This document shows positions 34,179 to 42,690 of a DNA stretch of 64,000 bases, in pieces. Made by a program: the position numbers and the translations under genes. How positions within the stretch are numbered: the first letter of the stretch is position 1; each line of letters begins with the position of its first letter. Origin of the DNA: Syntrophaceae bacterium UBA6078. Its GTDB lineage: Bacteria > Desulfobacterota > Syntrophia > Syntrophales > UBA2210. The stretch covers positions 62,001-126,000 of the forward strand of contig DIXO01000059.1 in the NCBI GenBank assembly GCA_002428735.1. Reading direction: 5' to 3'. The notes beneath the pieces are model-generated. The model saw only the letters and a program-made list of their open reading frames with translations, searched no databases and was not told the origin of the DNA.

Positions 34179-34574
34179 TCAGGATCTGATGCTGACAACA
34201 GGACAGTGGGCGTTGAGAATCACATGCTGGGCTGTTGACCCGAGGATAAACTTTCCCACCTTTGATTTCATCTTGACACCGACGATGATCTCATCGGCTC
34301 CCTTATCCTGAGCGAATTCAACAATATCCTCGCCAGGCGAAAGGCCGCGAATCAGCAGTTCTGTTTCAGTTGCAATTCCAGCTTTTTTCAAGACCTCTTC
34401 TGCATAGCGCAATTCCCCTTTGGCAGCATCAATTTCTTCTATCTTCTGGCCAGTTCCGCCTTCGAGAGAGGAAACAATGTAAACCGTCGCATCAAACGCC
34501 GTGGCATGCTGCTTTGCGATATCAAGAATTGCCTTCGACATTTTTGTTTCCTTATATGCCACAACTATTTTCAT
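34179..34574 (-). CDS. universal stress protein (short form)
   Basis: 131 residues, one Usp domain starting IVVAYKETKMSKAILDIAKQHA. The nucleotide motif G-2x-G-9x-GS is present late in the chain (GVKMKSKVGKFILGSTAQHVI). GLSPGEDIVEFAQDKGADEIIVG is the usual helix-strand ahead of it. AAGGAGG precedes the start. Unlike the protein at 24444 it lacks a long insert in the centre. Single gene. Confidence 0.88.
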   Translation of the reverse strand: MKIVVAYKETKMSKAILDIAKQHATAFDATVYIVSSLEGGTGQKIEEIDAAKGELRYAEEVLKKAGIATETELLIRGLSPGEDIVEFAQDKGADEIIVGVKMKSKVGKFILGSTAQHVILNAHCPVVSIRS

Positions 34575-34773
34575 CGAATCCTCCTTTTGTGTTCAACACA
34601 AGGAGGCTGAGTACCCCCCCCCTTGAAATCGGTGCTGTACAAAGCATTGGAGAACACGGAGACAACTGTCAAGCAGTGAGAAAAATATGACACTCACAGT
34701 CTCTATTGTCAAGAGATTTAGTACCGCCGTTCAAAAGGGTATTTCACAAGAGAACCTCCGTTCTTCTGTTGCC

Positions 34774-34829
34774 TTACATCTGTTCTGTTACATCTGTTCG
34801 TTGACAAGGAGACGCGTCTCTCATATACT
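34774..34829 (+). promoter_or_regulatory. near-consensus sigma-70 promoter with embedded palindrome and upstream direct repeats
   Basis: TTGACA (34801-34806), 17-base spacer, TATACT (34824-34829). The spacer contains the perfect 12-base palindrome GAGACG-CGTCTC (34809-34820), an operator-like site where a bound repressor would block RNA polymerase. Just upstream TTACATCTGTTC occurs twice (34774-34785, 34788-34799) with a two-base gap, possibly activator sites. It drives the lipoprotein gene at 34883. Confidence 0.7.
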
Positions 34830-34882
34830 GATCCCGGAATAAACAGGGAAACAAGATCATAAAGAGCGGAGGAGAGATACAA

Positions 34883-35368
34883 ATGAGGCTATGCTGTAAG
34901 ATATTTCTCTATTTCATATGCTCATTGTTGCTTCTTGCATCTGCCGGGTGTGGAACGTATTTCAAGCAATTCGGACGGATTCTCCCTGAAAGAGACGTGA
35001 CAAACGCTTTTGAAACATACCAGATCGATTCTGCTCTCAGGTACTATATCAGCGGGTCGGATGCCTGCCCCAATGCCATCATTGGATTGCACAGGACGTA
35101 TTCCCTGGAATCGACTCTCTGGAAGCAGGTTGAGATGACGTCCCCCCGATTGCGTGATCTCGTCGAAAATATGCAGTCCATGGAGCGACCACAGTTCGGA
35201 TTTACCCTGTTCGACAACAAGGGGAATCGCATAGGAGTGTGGTATTCCATTCTTACGGCCCCCACATCGATCCGGATGGTTAACGACCATACGGTGGTCA
35301 TACCGACGCCTGATCTCGATACGTACGAATCATTTCACAAAGGGGGAAACTCGGAGCGCGAGGAATAG
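34883..35368 (+). CDS. lipoprotein of unknown function
   Basis: 161 residues with a type II signal peptide: basic start, hydrophobic FLYFICSLLLLASAGC with the lipobox LASAGC, so Cys22 or thereabouts is lipidated. The residue after Cys is Gly, not Asp, so outer-membrane sorting is expected. The mature part (SALRYYISGSDACPNAIIGL, FGFTLFDNKGNRIGVWYSILTAPTSIRMV) is a small beta-rich domain I do not recognise by name. It has its own strong promoter (34801) and a good ribosome site, GGAGGAG. Confidence 0.82.
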   Translation: MRLCCKIFLYFICSLLLLASAGCGTYFKQFGRILPERDVTNAFETYQIDSALRYYISGSDACPNAIIGLHRTYSLESTLWKQVEMTSPRLRDLVENMQSMERPQFGFTLFDNKGNRIGVWYSILTAPTSIRMVNDHTVVIPTPDLDTYESFHKGGNSEREE

Positions 35369-35521
35369 CAGGCGGCACTGGCTTGGGCGAGGTGTTTCCT
35401 TCCGGTTTTCAACGACACAAAGTCTGTGTGGAAAGTGTGTATACGGAGTCTCAGCAGGGATGCAGCCTTCCGGCAGATTGTTCGGAACGGGTGTGCCGGA
35501 TTACAGAAAAAGGGGCATCAC

Positions 35522-36313
35522 GTGGGAACTGCTCAAATATCGGCGGGACATCGGAAATGGGTTCGGAGCCTTCACCGGAAAAGAATCGGGGAAAAAGAGA
35601 AAGCGTTCATCGCAGAAGGATTCAACGCTCTCGAGGCCGCGATTGAAACGAAGCTGCATCCCATACTGGAGATTATTACCGAACAGGATCACCTGGAAAG
35701 GGTTCTTGCGTTAGCCTCAGATCGTGGTATGCCGATTTACACATGTTCCCGCAGTGTGATAGAGGAACTCTCCACGGAGAAGACGCCTCAGGGGGTCTTG
35801 GTAATCTGCAGCCGGGTTACATGCTCCTTCAGGGAACTGGATGAATCGCCCCCCGAGACGGTGTTGTATTTAGACCGGGTGTCTGATCCGGGAAATCTCG
35901 GGACTATTATCCGCACGTCCCTCTGGTTCGGAATTAGTCATCTGGTGCTAAGCCCTTTCTGCGTCGATCCCTTTAACACGAAGACGATCCGGGCGTCGGC
36001 CGGGGCGATCTTCAAGGCCCGCATATATCAGCCTGTCGATTCGGGCGAGATGCGGAAGTTCTCGAAGAGAATGGAATATCTGAAGGTCGCAATGGTTCCC
36101 CATGGTGGCTCCCATCCCGATGCCCTCAGAAAAGAGGGGAGAAAAATCGTAATGCTGGGTCAGGAAGCCGGGGGGTTATCGAACGATCTGATGGAGTGCG
36201 CCGATCTGTCCGTTTCTATTCCAGGGCGGGGAGATGTGGAATCCCTGAATCTATCCGTTGCGTCGGCGATTGCCCTCTATGAAATTGCGCAGCGAAGAGC
36301 GCCCTTCAGATGA
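35522..36313 (+). CDS. SpoU/TrmH-family RNA 2'-O-methyltransferase
   Basis: About 263 residues. The SPOUT knot motifs are clear: VLYLDRVSDPGNLGTIIRTSLWFGI (motif 1), MLGQEAGGLSNDLM (motif 2) and SIPGRGDVESLNLSVASAIALYE (motif 3). An N-terminal substrate-binding domain (VRSLHRKRIGEKEKAFIAEG) is present, as in rRNA methyltransferases of the RlmB/TsnR type. Start is uncertain: no ATG fits; GTG at 35522 after AAGGGG is my choice, with an earlier GTG at 35426 possible. Target nucleotide unknown. Confidence 0.82.
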   Translation: MGTAQISAGHRKWVRSLHRKRIGEKEKAFIAEGFNALEAAIETKLHPILEIITEQDHLERVLALASDRGMPIYTCSRSVIEELSTEKTPQGVLVICSRVTCSFRELDESPPETVLYLDRVSDPGNLGTIIRTSLWFGISHLVLSPFCVDPFNTKTIRASAGAIFKARIYQPVDSGEMRKFSKRMEYLKVAMVPHGGSHPDALRKEGRKIVMLGQEAGGLSNDLMECADLSVSIPGRGDVESLNLSVASAIALYEIAQRRAPFR

Positions 36314-36328
36314 TCCTCCGCTGAAGGG
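36302..36328. repeat. hairpin at the convergent gene end
   Basis: CCCTTCAG and CTGAAGGG pair across an 11-base loop, spanning the stop codon of the RNA methyltransferase. There is no T-run, so it is not a canonical terminator, but it sits where convergent transcripts meet. Confidence 0.45.
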
Positions 36329-36412
36329 TAATCAGCGAGGCGGGATCTCCAGAGTGCTTCTTTAACCTGACTGTGTCAAGTTGTTTCTCAAGCACATGCA
36401 CATCGGGTAGCG

Positions 36413-37606
36413 TTAATTCCGCGACATGAGGTGATTCACAGCACCGTCCAACCCGTCCAGGGTCAGTTCGAACATGGGGAATACCATCCGAATCTGGTCG
36501 ATCGTCCAGGTCCCCGGCCATGCGTATCGGGGGACCGGGTTCAGCCAGACACTGTGGCGGAAGGTCTGGGAAAGAAATTGAAGATTTTCGATGCTTGCAT
36601 TCCGCGTTCGCTCTCCGAAGTAGATCGATCCCCCCCTGTTCATCAACTCGTAAGGAGCCATGCTGGCATCCCCCACGATGACAATCCGTGTTTCCGGGTC
36701 CTTCTTGAGGAAGTCCGCGATCTGCTCAGCCATACGGTACCGGGCGGCATCGGCCCAGACTCTGTCGTAGATGGTATTGTGGAAGAAGTAGGTTTTGAGG
36801 TCTTTGAACTGGTTTCGTGCGTAGTCAAAGAGGGTCTGCACCAGAGGAATATAGGGATCCATGGACCAGCCGCCGTTGTCGATCATCAGGATCACCTTGA
36901 GCCGGTCCGCCAGACGGCGGTCGAAGATGATCTCAATCTCCCCTGCGTTCTTCATGGTCTGGTAGATCGTCTTGTCCACGTTGACCATATCCAGAGGTCC
37001 GGCAGGGATCATGCGACGAAGTTTTTTCAACGCTTCTCCCATCTGGGACTGGGTGAGAGGGCCCTCCTGGGAATAATCGCGGTAGCGCCGGTCGAGAGCC
37101 ACCTTGGTCGCCGATTTGTTCTGCGAGACGCCCCCGACCCGCATCCCACCGGGGTGAAAACCGGAATGCCCTACCGGCGAGGTGCCATGGGTCCCAATCC
37201 ACCTGTTCCCGCCATGGTGGGCCTCGGTCTGATCCTTCAGACGGTCGATGAAATATTGCTCCAGTTCTTCGGGGGTCAGCTTCTGGAGGTCTTCTTCTTT
37301 GGCGCCAAGGGCGGCGGCGACCCCCTCCGGATTTTTCAGCCATTCCTCCAGGAGGAGCTTGGCCATCTCGCCGAGTTCGATCTCGTCAGGATCGGGGAGT
37401 TCCACTCCCGCGAAGTGATGCGCAAAGATCTGGTCGTATAGGTCGAAGTATCGTTCGCTCTTGATCAGGAGAGCGCGGGCCACGACATAAAAATTATTCA
37501 AGGAACGGATGGCTCCCAGCCGCAGGGCCTGCTGCAGCCTGAGGAATGAGGTGGGGGTCACCGGGATCCCCCGGTCCCTGAGATTATAGAAGAAACTGAC
37601 AAACAC
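36413..37606 (-). CDS. vWA-domain (CoxE-like) protein
   Basis: 397 residues from a GTG. The C-terminal part is a von Willebrand A fold: VILMIDNGGWSMDPYIPLVQTLFDYARNQFKDLKTYFFHNTIYD then TRIVIVGDASMAPYELM. The metal site that is DxSxS in the family reads DNGGWSM, so the first Ser is missing and metal binding may be altered. The N-terminal helical part resembles CoxE-type proteins. Paired with the AAA+ gene at 37643 (36 bp gap); such MoxR-vWA pairs act as chaperones for metal insertion or complex assembly. The client is unknown. Confidence 0.8.
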   Translation of the reverse strand: MFVSFFYNLRDRGIPVTPTSFLRLQQALRLGAIRSLNNFYVVARALLIKSERYFDLYDQIFAHHFAGVELPDPDEIELGEMAKLLLEEWLKNPEGVAAALGAKEEDLQKLTPEELEQYFIDRLKDQTEAHHGGNRWIGTHGTSPVGHSGFHPGGMRVGGVSQNKSATKVALDRRYRDYSQEGPLTQSQMGEALKKLRRMIPAGPLDMVNVDKTIYQTMKNAGEIEIIFDRRLADRLKVILMIDNGGWSMDPYIPLVQTLFDYARNQFKDLKTYFFHNTIYDRVWADAARYRMAEQIADFLKKDPETRIVIVGDASMAPYELMNRGGSIYFGERTRNASIENLQFLSQTFRHSVWLNPVPRYAWPGTWTIDQIRMVFPMFELTLDGLDGAVNHLMSRN

Positions 37607-37642
37607 GATTCCTGCTCCCGCGGTTCCGCCGGATCCCGCCTC

Positions 37643-38491
37643 TTACCGACGGGTCCGACTGATGGCGTCACTTGCCACCTTCAGGTCCGGACTCTTTTTG
37701 TACAGGACGCCCAGGTAGGGGACATCCCCCCGCTCGAGAAGGGACAGCCTGAAATCCGGGTCCGCCTTGAGCGCCCTGATCCAGTTGATCAGTTCCCGGG
37801 TGGCGGGTTTTTTCTCGATCCCCTCCAGTTTCCGCAGGCCGTAGAAGGTTCTGAGGCAGGCATCCGTGATTTCCCTCTTCAGATCGGGGAAGTGGACCCC
37901 GATGATCCGGCGCATGGTATCCTCCCCCGGAAAGGCAATGTGATGGAAATTGCACCGCCCGAGGAACGGGTCGGAGAGGTCCTTTTTGGCGTTGGATGTT
38001 ATGATCATCACCGGGCGATGTTTGGCTGAGATGGTCTTGTCGATCTCGATGATATCAAATTCCATCTGGTCAAGAACATCCAGCATATCATCCTGGAAAT
38101 CCGTGTCGGCCTTGTCGATCTCGTCGATCAGAAGGACGACCTTCACGTCCGAAACAAAGGCCTGCCCGATTTTCCCCATCTTGATGTACTCTTCGATATT
38201 GCTGACATCCCTCCTCGAATCGCCGAAACGGCTGTCGTTGAGCCGCGTGAGTGTGTCGTACTGGTAGAGAGATTCCACCAGCTTCATGCTCGATTTGACG
38301 TTCAGCACGATAAGAGGCATGCCGAGGCTCTCCGCGATGGCGTACGCCAGCATGGTCTTGCCCGTCCCCGGTTCCCCCTTGAGGAGGAGCGGCATCTCCA
38401 GGGCCATAGATACATTCACGATCTCGGCCAGTTCATCATCCAGGACGTATTTGTGGGCACCCCGGAATTTGTAAAAATCTCCTTCAACCAT
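37643..38491 (-). CDS. MoxR-family AAA+ ATPase
   Basis: 282 residues from the ATG at 38491, preceded by AAAGGGA; the frame's longer version to 38587 is not supported. Walker A GEPGTGKT, Walker B VVLLIDEIDKAD, sensor 1 MIITSNAKKDLSDPFLGRC and the MoxR lid follow in order. MoxR ATPases cooperate with vWA proteins to mature enzymes, often with metal cofactors. It is co-oriented with the vWA gene just downstream and 45 bp downstream of the thiolase gene. Confidence 0.88.
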   Translation of the reverse strand: MVEGDFYKFRGAHKYVLDDELAEIVNVSMALEMPLLLKGEPGTGKTMLAYAIAESLGMPLIVLNVKSSMKLVESLYQYDTLTRLNDSRFGDSRRDVSNIEEYIKMGKIGQAFVSDVKVVLLIDEIDKADTDFQDDMLDVLDQMEFDIIEIDKTISAKHRPVMIITSNAKKDLSDPFLGRCNFHHIAFPGEDTMRRIIGVHFPDLKREITDACLRTFYGLRKLEGIEKKPATRELINWIRALKADPDFRLSLLERGDVPYLGVLYKKSPDLKVASDAISRTRR

Positions 38492-38535
38492 AGTTTCCCT
38501 TTCCGCGTATATAGTCTTGAAATTTGAACTGTTGC

Positions 38536-39735
38536 TTATATGTCCCGTGTCCAAAGCGATGCCATGGCGGGACCGCCCCCGACGCACAGGGACGCGCCGC
38601 CTGTGGTTTTTTCCATCCGTTCCAGTTCATAGTAGAGGGAGACGATAATACGCAAGCCGGTACATCCCACGGGATGCCCCAGGGCGATCCCGGATCCGTT
38701 ATGGTTCACGTTGTCGAGGCTGATCTCAATCCCGAAATCCTCCTTCAGCATTCGCCCCACACCGAGGAATTGGGCGGCGAAGGCTTCGTTTATCTCCCAG
38801 TAATCGATATCTTCATACCGCATCCCCGCCTGTGTAAGACACTTGGGAATGGCAACCGCCGGGCCCAGTCCCATGACCCGGGGATCGACCCCTTCGCTGC
38901 AGATGTTGATCAGTTTCAGGAGGGGTTTGATTCCCATCTCCTTCGCCTTGGTCTTTGACATGATCACTGCGGCCGCGGCCGCGTCGTTGATCCCCGAGGC
39001 ATTGGCGGCGGTGACAACCCCTCCCTTCTTGAAGGCCGGGGACAGTTTTCCCATGGCATCGAGGTTGGCGTCGGGGATCATGTGCTCATCCGTGTCGAAT
39101 ATGGTCACCCCTTTCTTTGTTGTAATCTCTACTGGGACGATCTCGCGCTTGAAAATCCCCTCTTTGACGGCCTTCGTGGCCCGCTGGTGGCTGATCAGGG
39201 CGAGGTGGTCGCACTCATCACGGGTGATGCCATAGCGCTCCGCCACGTTTTCGGCGGTAATCCCCATGTGCCCTGGCACAAGTTCATCGATCAGACCGTC
39301 GCAGAGCATATGATCTTCTATGGTGCCCGGTCCCATCCGGTAGCCTCCCCGCGCCTTGGGGATCAGATAGGGAGCGCCGGTCATGCTTTCGACCCCTACC
39401 ACCAAGCCAATTTGTGTCTTGCCCAGCATGATGTTGTGAGAAGCGATTTCCATCGCCCGCATCCCCGAAGCGCAGTTCTGGTTGACGGAGACGGCGGCGC
39501 TTCGATGGGGAAGGCAAATTCGCATTCCTGCCTGCCGTGCGGGGAGCGACCCCTGCATTGCGGGAAAGCATTGCGCCATAACAATTTCGTCTATGACATC
39601 AGGGGAAAGCCCCGCTCTCCTGACCGCCTCCTTCCCTGCTGTCACGGCGAGGTCCCGTGCCGGCACATCCTTCAGGCTCCCCAAAAACTTTCCGATTGCG
39701 GTGCGACATGCGGAAGCAATGACAACATCTTCCAT
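38536..39735 (-). CDS. acetyl-CoA acetyltransferase-type thiolase
   Basis: 399 residues, normal thiolase length. Catalytic Cys in NQNCASGMRAMEIASHNI near residue 90, the His in NEAFAAQFLG and NVNHNGSGIALGHPVGCTGLRI, and the second Cys in SLCVGGGPAMASL, so all catalytic residues are present. It could condense two acetyl-CoA or cleave 3-ketoacyl-CoA; syntrophic and sulfate-reducing bacteria use such enzymes in butyrate and fatty-acid oxidation. First in a leftward group with the MoxR/vWA genes (45 bp gap), a link that looks incidental. Confidence 0.9.
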   Translation of the reverse strand: MEDVVIASACRTAIGKFLGSLKDVPARDLAVTAGKEAVRRAGLSPDVIDEIVMAQCFPAMQGSLPARQAGMRICLPHRSAAVSVNQNCASGMRAMEIASHNIMLGKTQIGLVVGVESMTGAPYLIPKARGGYRMGPGTIEDHMLCDGLIDELVPGHMGITAENVAERYGITRDECDHLALISHQRATKAVKEGIFKREIVPVEITTKKGVTIFDTDEHMIPDANLDAMGKLSPAFKKGGVVTAANASGINDAAAAAVIMSKTKAKEMGIKPLLKLINICSEGVDPRVMGLGPAVAIPKCLTQAGMRYEDIDYWEINEAFAAQFLGVGRMLKEDFGIEISLDNVNHNGSGIALGHPVGCTGLRIIVSLYYELERMEKTTGGASLCVGGGPAMASLWTRDI

Positions 39736-40017
39736 TTATACCCCTCCTTTATTGTGAAACGCTATAACCTCGCATTCAATCCAGCGGCAAAAACCGCCGG
39801 ATTGCCCCCCAGCCGAAGGTTCCGGAATATCTGCACCATATCCCCCCGACATCTCGAGTCGGTTCATACCAGAATCGAGTGAAAAAGGGAACTATAATCA
39901 AGGGAGACGGTCGGAAGATACGACAGAATCACATGGGATGGTTTGATCTGTCCTTTCTGTCCCTCCCGTTCAAGGACCTGTCTCTGGAAAACAATTCGCA
40001 GTGAAATCTGTCTTTCC

Positions 40018-40046
40018 TTGACACCCTCCCTTCTTTTCCCTATACC
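40018..40046 (+). promoter_or_regulatory. sigma-70 promoter for the DUF2600 gene
   Basis: TTGACA (40018-40023), 17-base spacer, TATACC (40041-40046). Five of six bases match at -10. The gene starts at 40089, leaving a leader of about 35 bases with AGGAG as ribosome site. Confidence 0.65.
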
Positions 40047-40088
40047 ATACGCAATATCTCTTGTACCGTTTTCAAGGAGCCGATACCG

Positions 40089-41159
40089 GTGATAATAGCC
40101 ACCTCTCCATGGGCCATGATGGCGCGAGTCTACCTGGCTGTCCTCCCGGAAACTCATCGCTGTCTTGAGGAATGGAAGGATCTCGCCGGACGGATACCTG
40201 ATCAGGAGCTTCGGCGACAGGCGCTGGTCAGCATACAAACCAAGACATTTCATTGTGAAGGCGGATCGATTTGCGGAATGCTGGCGGAGAAAAAATGCCC
40301 GGAGGCGATCCGTTTTATTGTCGCATACCAGACGATCAGCGACTATCTCGATAACCTGTGCGACCGCAGCACTTCCTCCGACCCTGCCGATTTCCGCGCT
40401 TTGCATGAGGCAATGCGCCATGCCCTGACCCCCGGGGCTTCAAGCAGCAATTATTACCGGTGTCGCGCCGAACAGGACGATGGGGGATATCTGAAGTCGC
40501 TGGTAGCGACCTGTCAGGAGGTTGTGGGAGCTCTCCCCGGATACGACGCGATTGCTCCGGCTCTCCATGAACTGGCGGCTCTTTATTGTGACCTGCAGGT
40601 ACATAAACATGTTCTGGAAGAGGAGCGTGTTCCGCGTCTGCAGGAATGGTTTGAGCTACACCGAGCCGGACACCCTGAGATGAGCTGGTTTGAATTTGCG
40701 GCATGCTGCGGCTCGACACTCGGCATCTTCTGCCTGGTTGCCTCCGCCTTTGACACGGGCTGCTCGGACGAACTGGCCGAGCGCATCAAGGAGGCCTATT
40801 TCCCCTGGGTGCAGGGGTTGCACATTCTTCTGGATTACTTTATCGATCAGGAAGAGGATCGCAAAGGCGGAGATCTGAATTTTTGTTTCTACTACAAAAG
40901 CAACGATCAGACGGTCGAACGCCTGAAGCACTTCTTTGAGCAGGCCGACAGGAGTGTCGCGGCGCTCCCTCACTCCCAATTTCACCGGATGATCAATAGG
41001 GGTTTGTTAGCCATTTATCTATCGGACCGGAAAGTAAAACAACAGGAAGCGGTCCATGCAATGGCCCAAAAAATTCTCCATCGCAGCGGATGGATGACGC
41101 GCTTTTTGTATATGAATGGGTGGCTCTATCGTCGGATCAGGCACATGATGAATCAATGA
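40089..41159 (+). CDS. DUF2600 protein, tetraprenyl-beta-curcumene-synthase-like
   Basis: 356 residues from a GTG with AGGAG before it. The aspartate-rich motif DYLDNLCD (residues 85-92) and LQGLHILLDYFIDQEEDRKGGDLNF-like segment around residue 255 match DUF2600, whose Bacillus member YtpB makes tetraprenyl-beta-curcumene, the precursor of sesquarterpenes. A second metal motif of class I terpene synthases is not evident, as in YtpB. In Gram-negative bacteria this family is uncommon. No prenyl transferase or cyclase gene lies next to it, so a product cannot be proposed beyond a large linear-prenyl-derived terpene. Confidence 0.75.
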   Translation: MIIATSPWAMMARVYLAVLPETHRCLEEWKDLAGRIPDQELRRQALVSIQTKTFHCEGGSICGMLAEKKCPEAIRFIVAYQTISDYLDNLCDRSTSSDPADFRALHEAMRHALTPGASSSNYYRCRAEQDDGGYLKSLVATCQEVVGALPGYDAIAPALHELAALYCDLQVHKHVLEEERVPRLQEWFELHRAGHPEMSWFEFAACCGSTLGIFCLVASAFDTGCSDELAERIKEAYFPWVQGLHILLDYFIDQEEDRKGGDLNFCFYYKSNDQTVERLKHFFEQADRSVAALPHSQFHRMINRGLLAIYLSDRKVKQQEAVHAMAQKILHRSGWMTRFLYMNGWLYRRIRHMMNQ

Positions 41160-41211
41160 CTACAGCCCATGCACGATGGACGGCTGTCTGCCGCCAGCCC
41201 GGCGAACGCTC

Positions 41212-41240
41212 TTGACTGAAGGGGGGGGGGGTGCTAGCTT
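41212..41240 (+). promoter_or_regulatory. promoter-like element with an 11-G run in the spacer
   Basis: TTGACT (41212-41217) and TAGCTT (41235-41240) are 17 bases apart; the spacer contains eleven consecutive G (41221-41231). The -10 match is weak. It lies 27 bases upstream of moaC. Confidence 0.3.
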
Positions 41241-41266
41241 CCTCCCCAATGGACTGAAGAGAGACA

Positions 41267-41743
41267 ATGGAACTGACGCACCTGGACGATAAAAACAGGC
41301 CTCGCATGGTGGATGTGACAGGCAAGGAACCCAGCCTGAGGGAGGCTGTTGCGGTCGGCAGGGTGTTAATGAAACCCGATACGGTGAAGGCGATTGAATC
41401 AGGGGGCGTTACAAAGGGTAATGTCTATGCAACTGCACAGATCGCGGGGATTATGGCTGCCAAAAAGACAAGCAGCATTATCCCCATGTGCCATCCCCTT
41501 GGATTAACCGGGATCGATATTGATTTTGTGAGCGATCCCGACAAGGGAGAAATCACCATTACCGGACGCGTCAAGACCCGGGACAGGACAGGGGTGGAGA
41601 TGGAGGCCATGACGGCGGTGAGCGTGGCGGCCCTCACCATATACGACATGTGTAAGTCCGCAGACAGAGAGATCGTGCTGTCAGACATTCGACTGCTGGA
41701 AAAGCGCGGCGGAAAGAGCGGCACCTTTGTGAGGACAGAATAA
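41267..41743 (+). CDS. moaC: cyclic pyranopterin monophosphate synthase
   Basis: 158 residues, standard MoaC length. Converts the MoaA product 3',8-cyclo-GTP to cyclic pyranopterin monophosphate for molybdenum/tungsten cofactor. RPRMVDVTGKEPSLREAVAVGRV, IAGIMAAKKTSSIIPMCHPLGLTGIDI and VKTRDRTGVEMEAMTAVSVAALTIYDMCKS are the active-site blocks with the catalytic Asp/Lys. The stop and the next ATG are 3 bp apart, so it may be co-transcribed with the PH-like protein. Other moa genes are not in the window. Confidence 0.95.
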   Translation: MELTHLDDKNRPRMVDVTGKEPSLREAVAVGRVLMKPDTVKAIESGGVTKGNVYATAQIAGIMAAKKTSSIIPMCHPLGLTGIDIDFVSDPDKGEITITGRVKTRDRTGVEMEAMTAVSVAALTIYDMCKSADREIVLSDIRLLEKRGGKSGTFVRTE

Positions 41744-41746
41744 TCC

Positions 41747-42262
41747 ATGAAAGCGACCACGTATACGACGCGACGGACATTCCTCCTCCCCTTTGCGCTG
41801 GTGTCTCTGCTCCTTATAGTCTTATTGATCATCTCCTCTGTTGACAGGGTATTTCCTCCGGAGATTATCGTTCTTGCCATCGTATGTGTTCCTGTCTTCT
41901 ATATTCTTCTTGAATCCATCTGGCGCAGGACCACCATAGAACCGGACGGTGTCAGGATACGGAAGCTATTCAGGGAGCGGTATCTTCTCTGGGAAGAGAT
42001 TACCAATATTGACGTTCTGGCCGTGCGCAAAAAGGTGTATCTGCTGCTCACTACCACAAAGGGATTTCATACCTTGGCCAACTCCCACGGCCATTTTACT
42101 TCCCTTGTCCGGGACATTGTCAGAAATGTCGATCCCGGTAAGATTGAAGCGCGCGTCTTGGATGTTATCGAGCATCCGGTTGTGAGAATATCAGACGTGG
42201 TATCCACGTGGATTGCCGCCGTTATCCTCCTGGGGGCAATAACCCTGAAGATTCTATATTAA
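41747..42262 (+). CDS. small membrane protein with PH-like domain
   Basis: 171 residues. Two helices at the start (about 12-30, 37-55) and one at the C-terminus (about 150-168) flank a soluble part TTIEPDGVRIRKLFRERYLLWEEITNIDVLAVRKKVYLLLTTTKGFHTLAN, which has the strand pattern of bacterial PH-like (bPH) membrane domains. No function is known. It starts 3 bp after moaC, so translation may be coupled, though I see no reason for a functional link. Confidence 0.6.
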   Translation: MKATTYTTRRTFLLPFALVSLLLIVLLIISSVDRVFPPEIIVLAIVCVPVFYILLESIWRRTTIEPDGVRIRKLFRERYLLWEEITNIDVLAVRKKVYLLLTTTKGFHTLANSHGHFTSLVRDIVRNVDPGKIEARVLDVIEHPVVRISDVVSTWIAAVILLGAITLKILY

Positions 42263-42305
42263 AAATTATTTCTGGCATGTGTATTCTACCCGCAAGGAGC
42301 ACTCT

Positions 42306-42593
42306 ATGGGAAAGTATGAACGAAACGGGGCCATATCCAATGACGGAATGAATGATTTTTCCTTTCCCCTCATAGAAGAAGTCTTCGAGAAGAGACTCGA
42401 CGAGGTTGTGACAATCCTTGGCAGTGGAAGAAATGGCGGGGAGGGAGTATATGATGAAGTTCTGTCAATGGTAGAGAAGGCTCTGATTAAGATTGCCATG
42501 AAGCGTTCCAACAATGTCAAAACCGCTGCCGCCGATTTTCTCGGGATAAACCGGAACACTCTGCACGGGAAGATAAAAAAACTGAATCTCTGA
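42306..42593 (+). CDS. Fis-like helix-turn-helix protein
   Basis: 95 residues, close to E. coli Fis (98). Start at 42306 because AAGGAG stands six bases before it. The C-terminal third VEKALIKIAMKRSNNVKTAAADFLGINRNTLHGKIKKLNL is the Fis-type helix-turn-helix, also found as the output domain of sigma-54 activators; the N-terminal part is acidic and resembles the dimerisation region. Probably a nucleoid-associated or global regulator. Single gene. Confidence 0.8.
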   Translation: MGKYERNGAISNDGMNDFSFPLIEEVFEKRLDEVVTILGSGRNGGEGVYDEVLSMVEKALIKIAMKRSNNVKTAAADFLGINRNTLHGKIKKLNL

Positions 42594-42690
42594 TTACCGT
42601 CCGGGGGCACATCCGATGGTGTTCCTCAGATCTAATGCCTGCCCAGCGATTCATAAACATCCCGGCCGCTTTCCAGAAGACCAGTATCCC

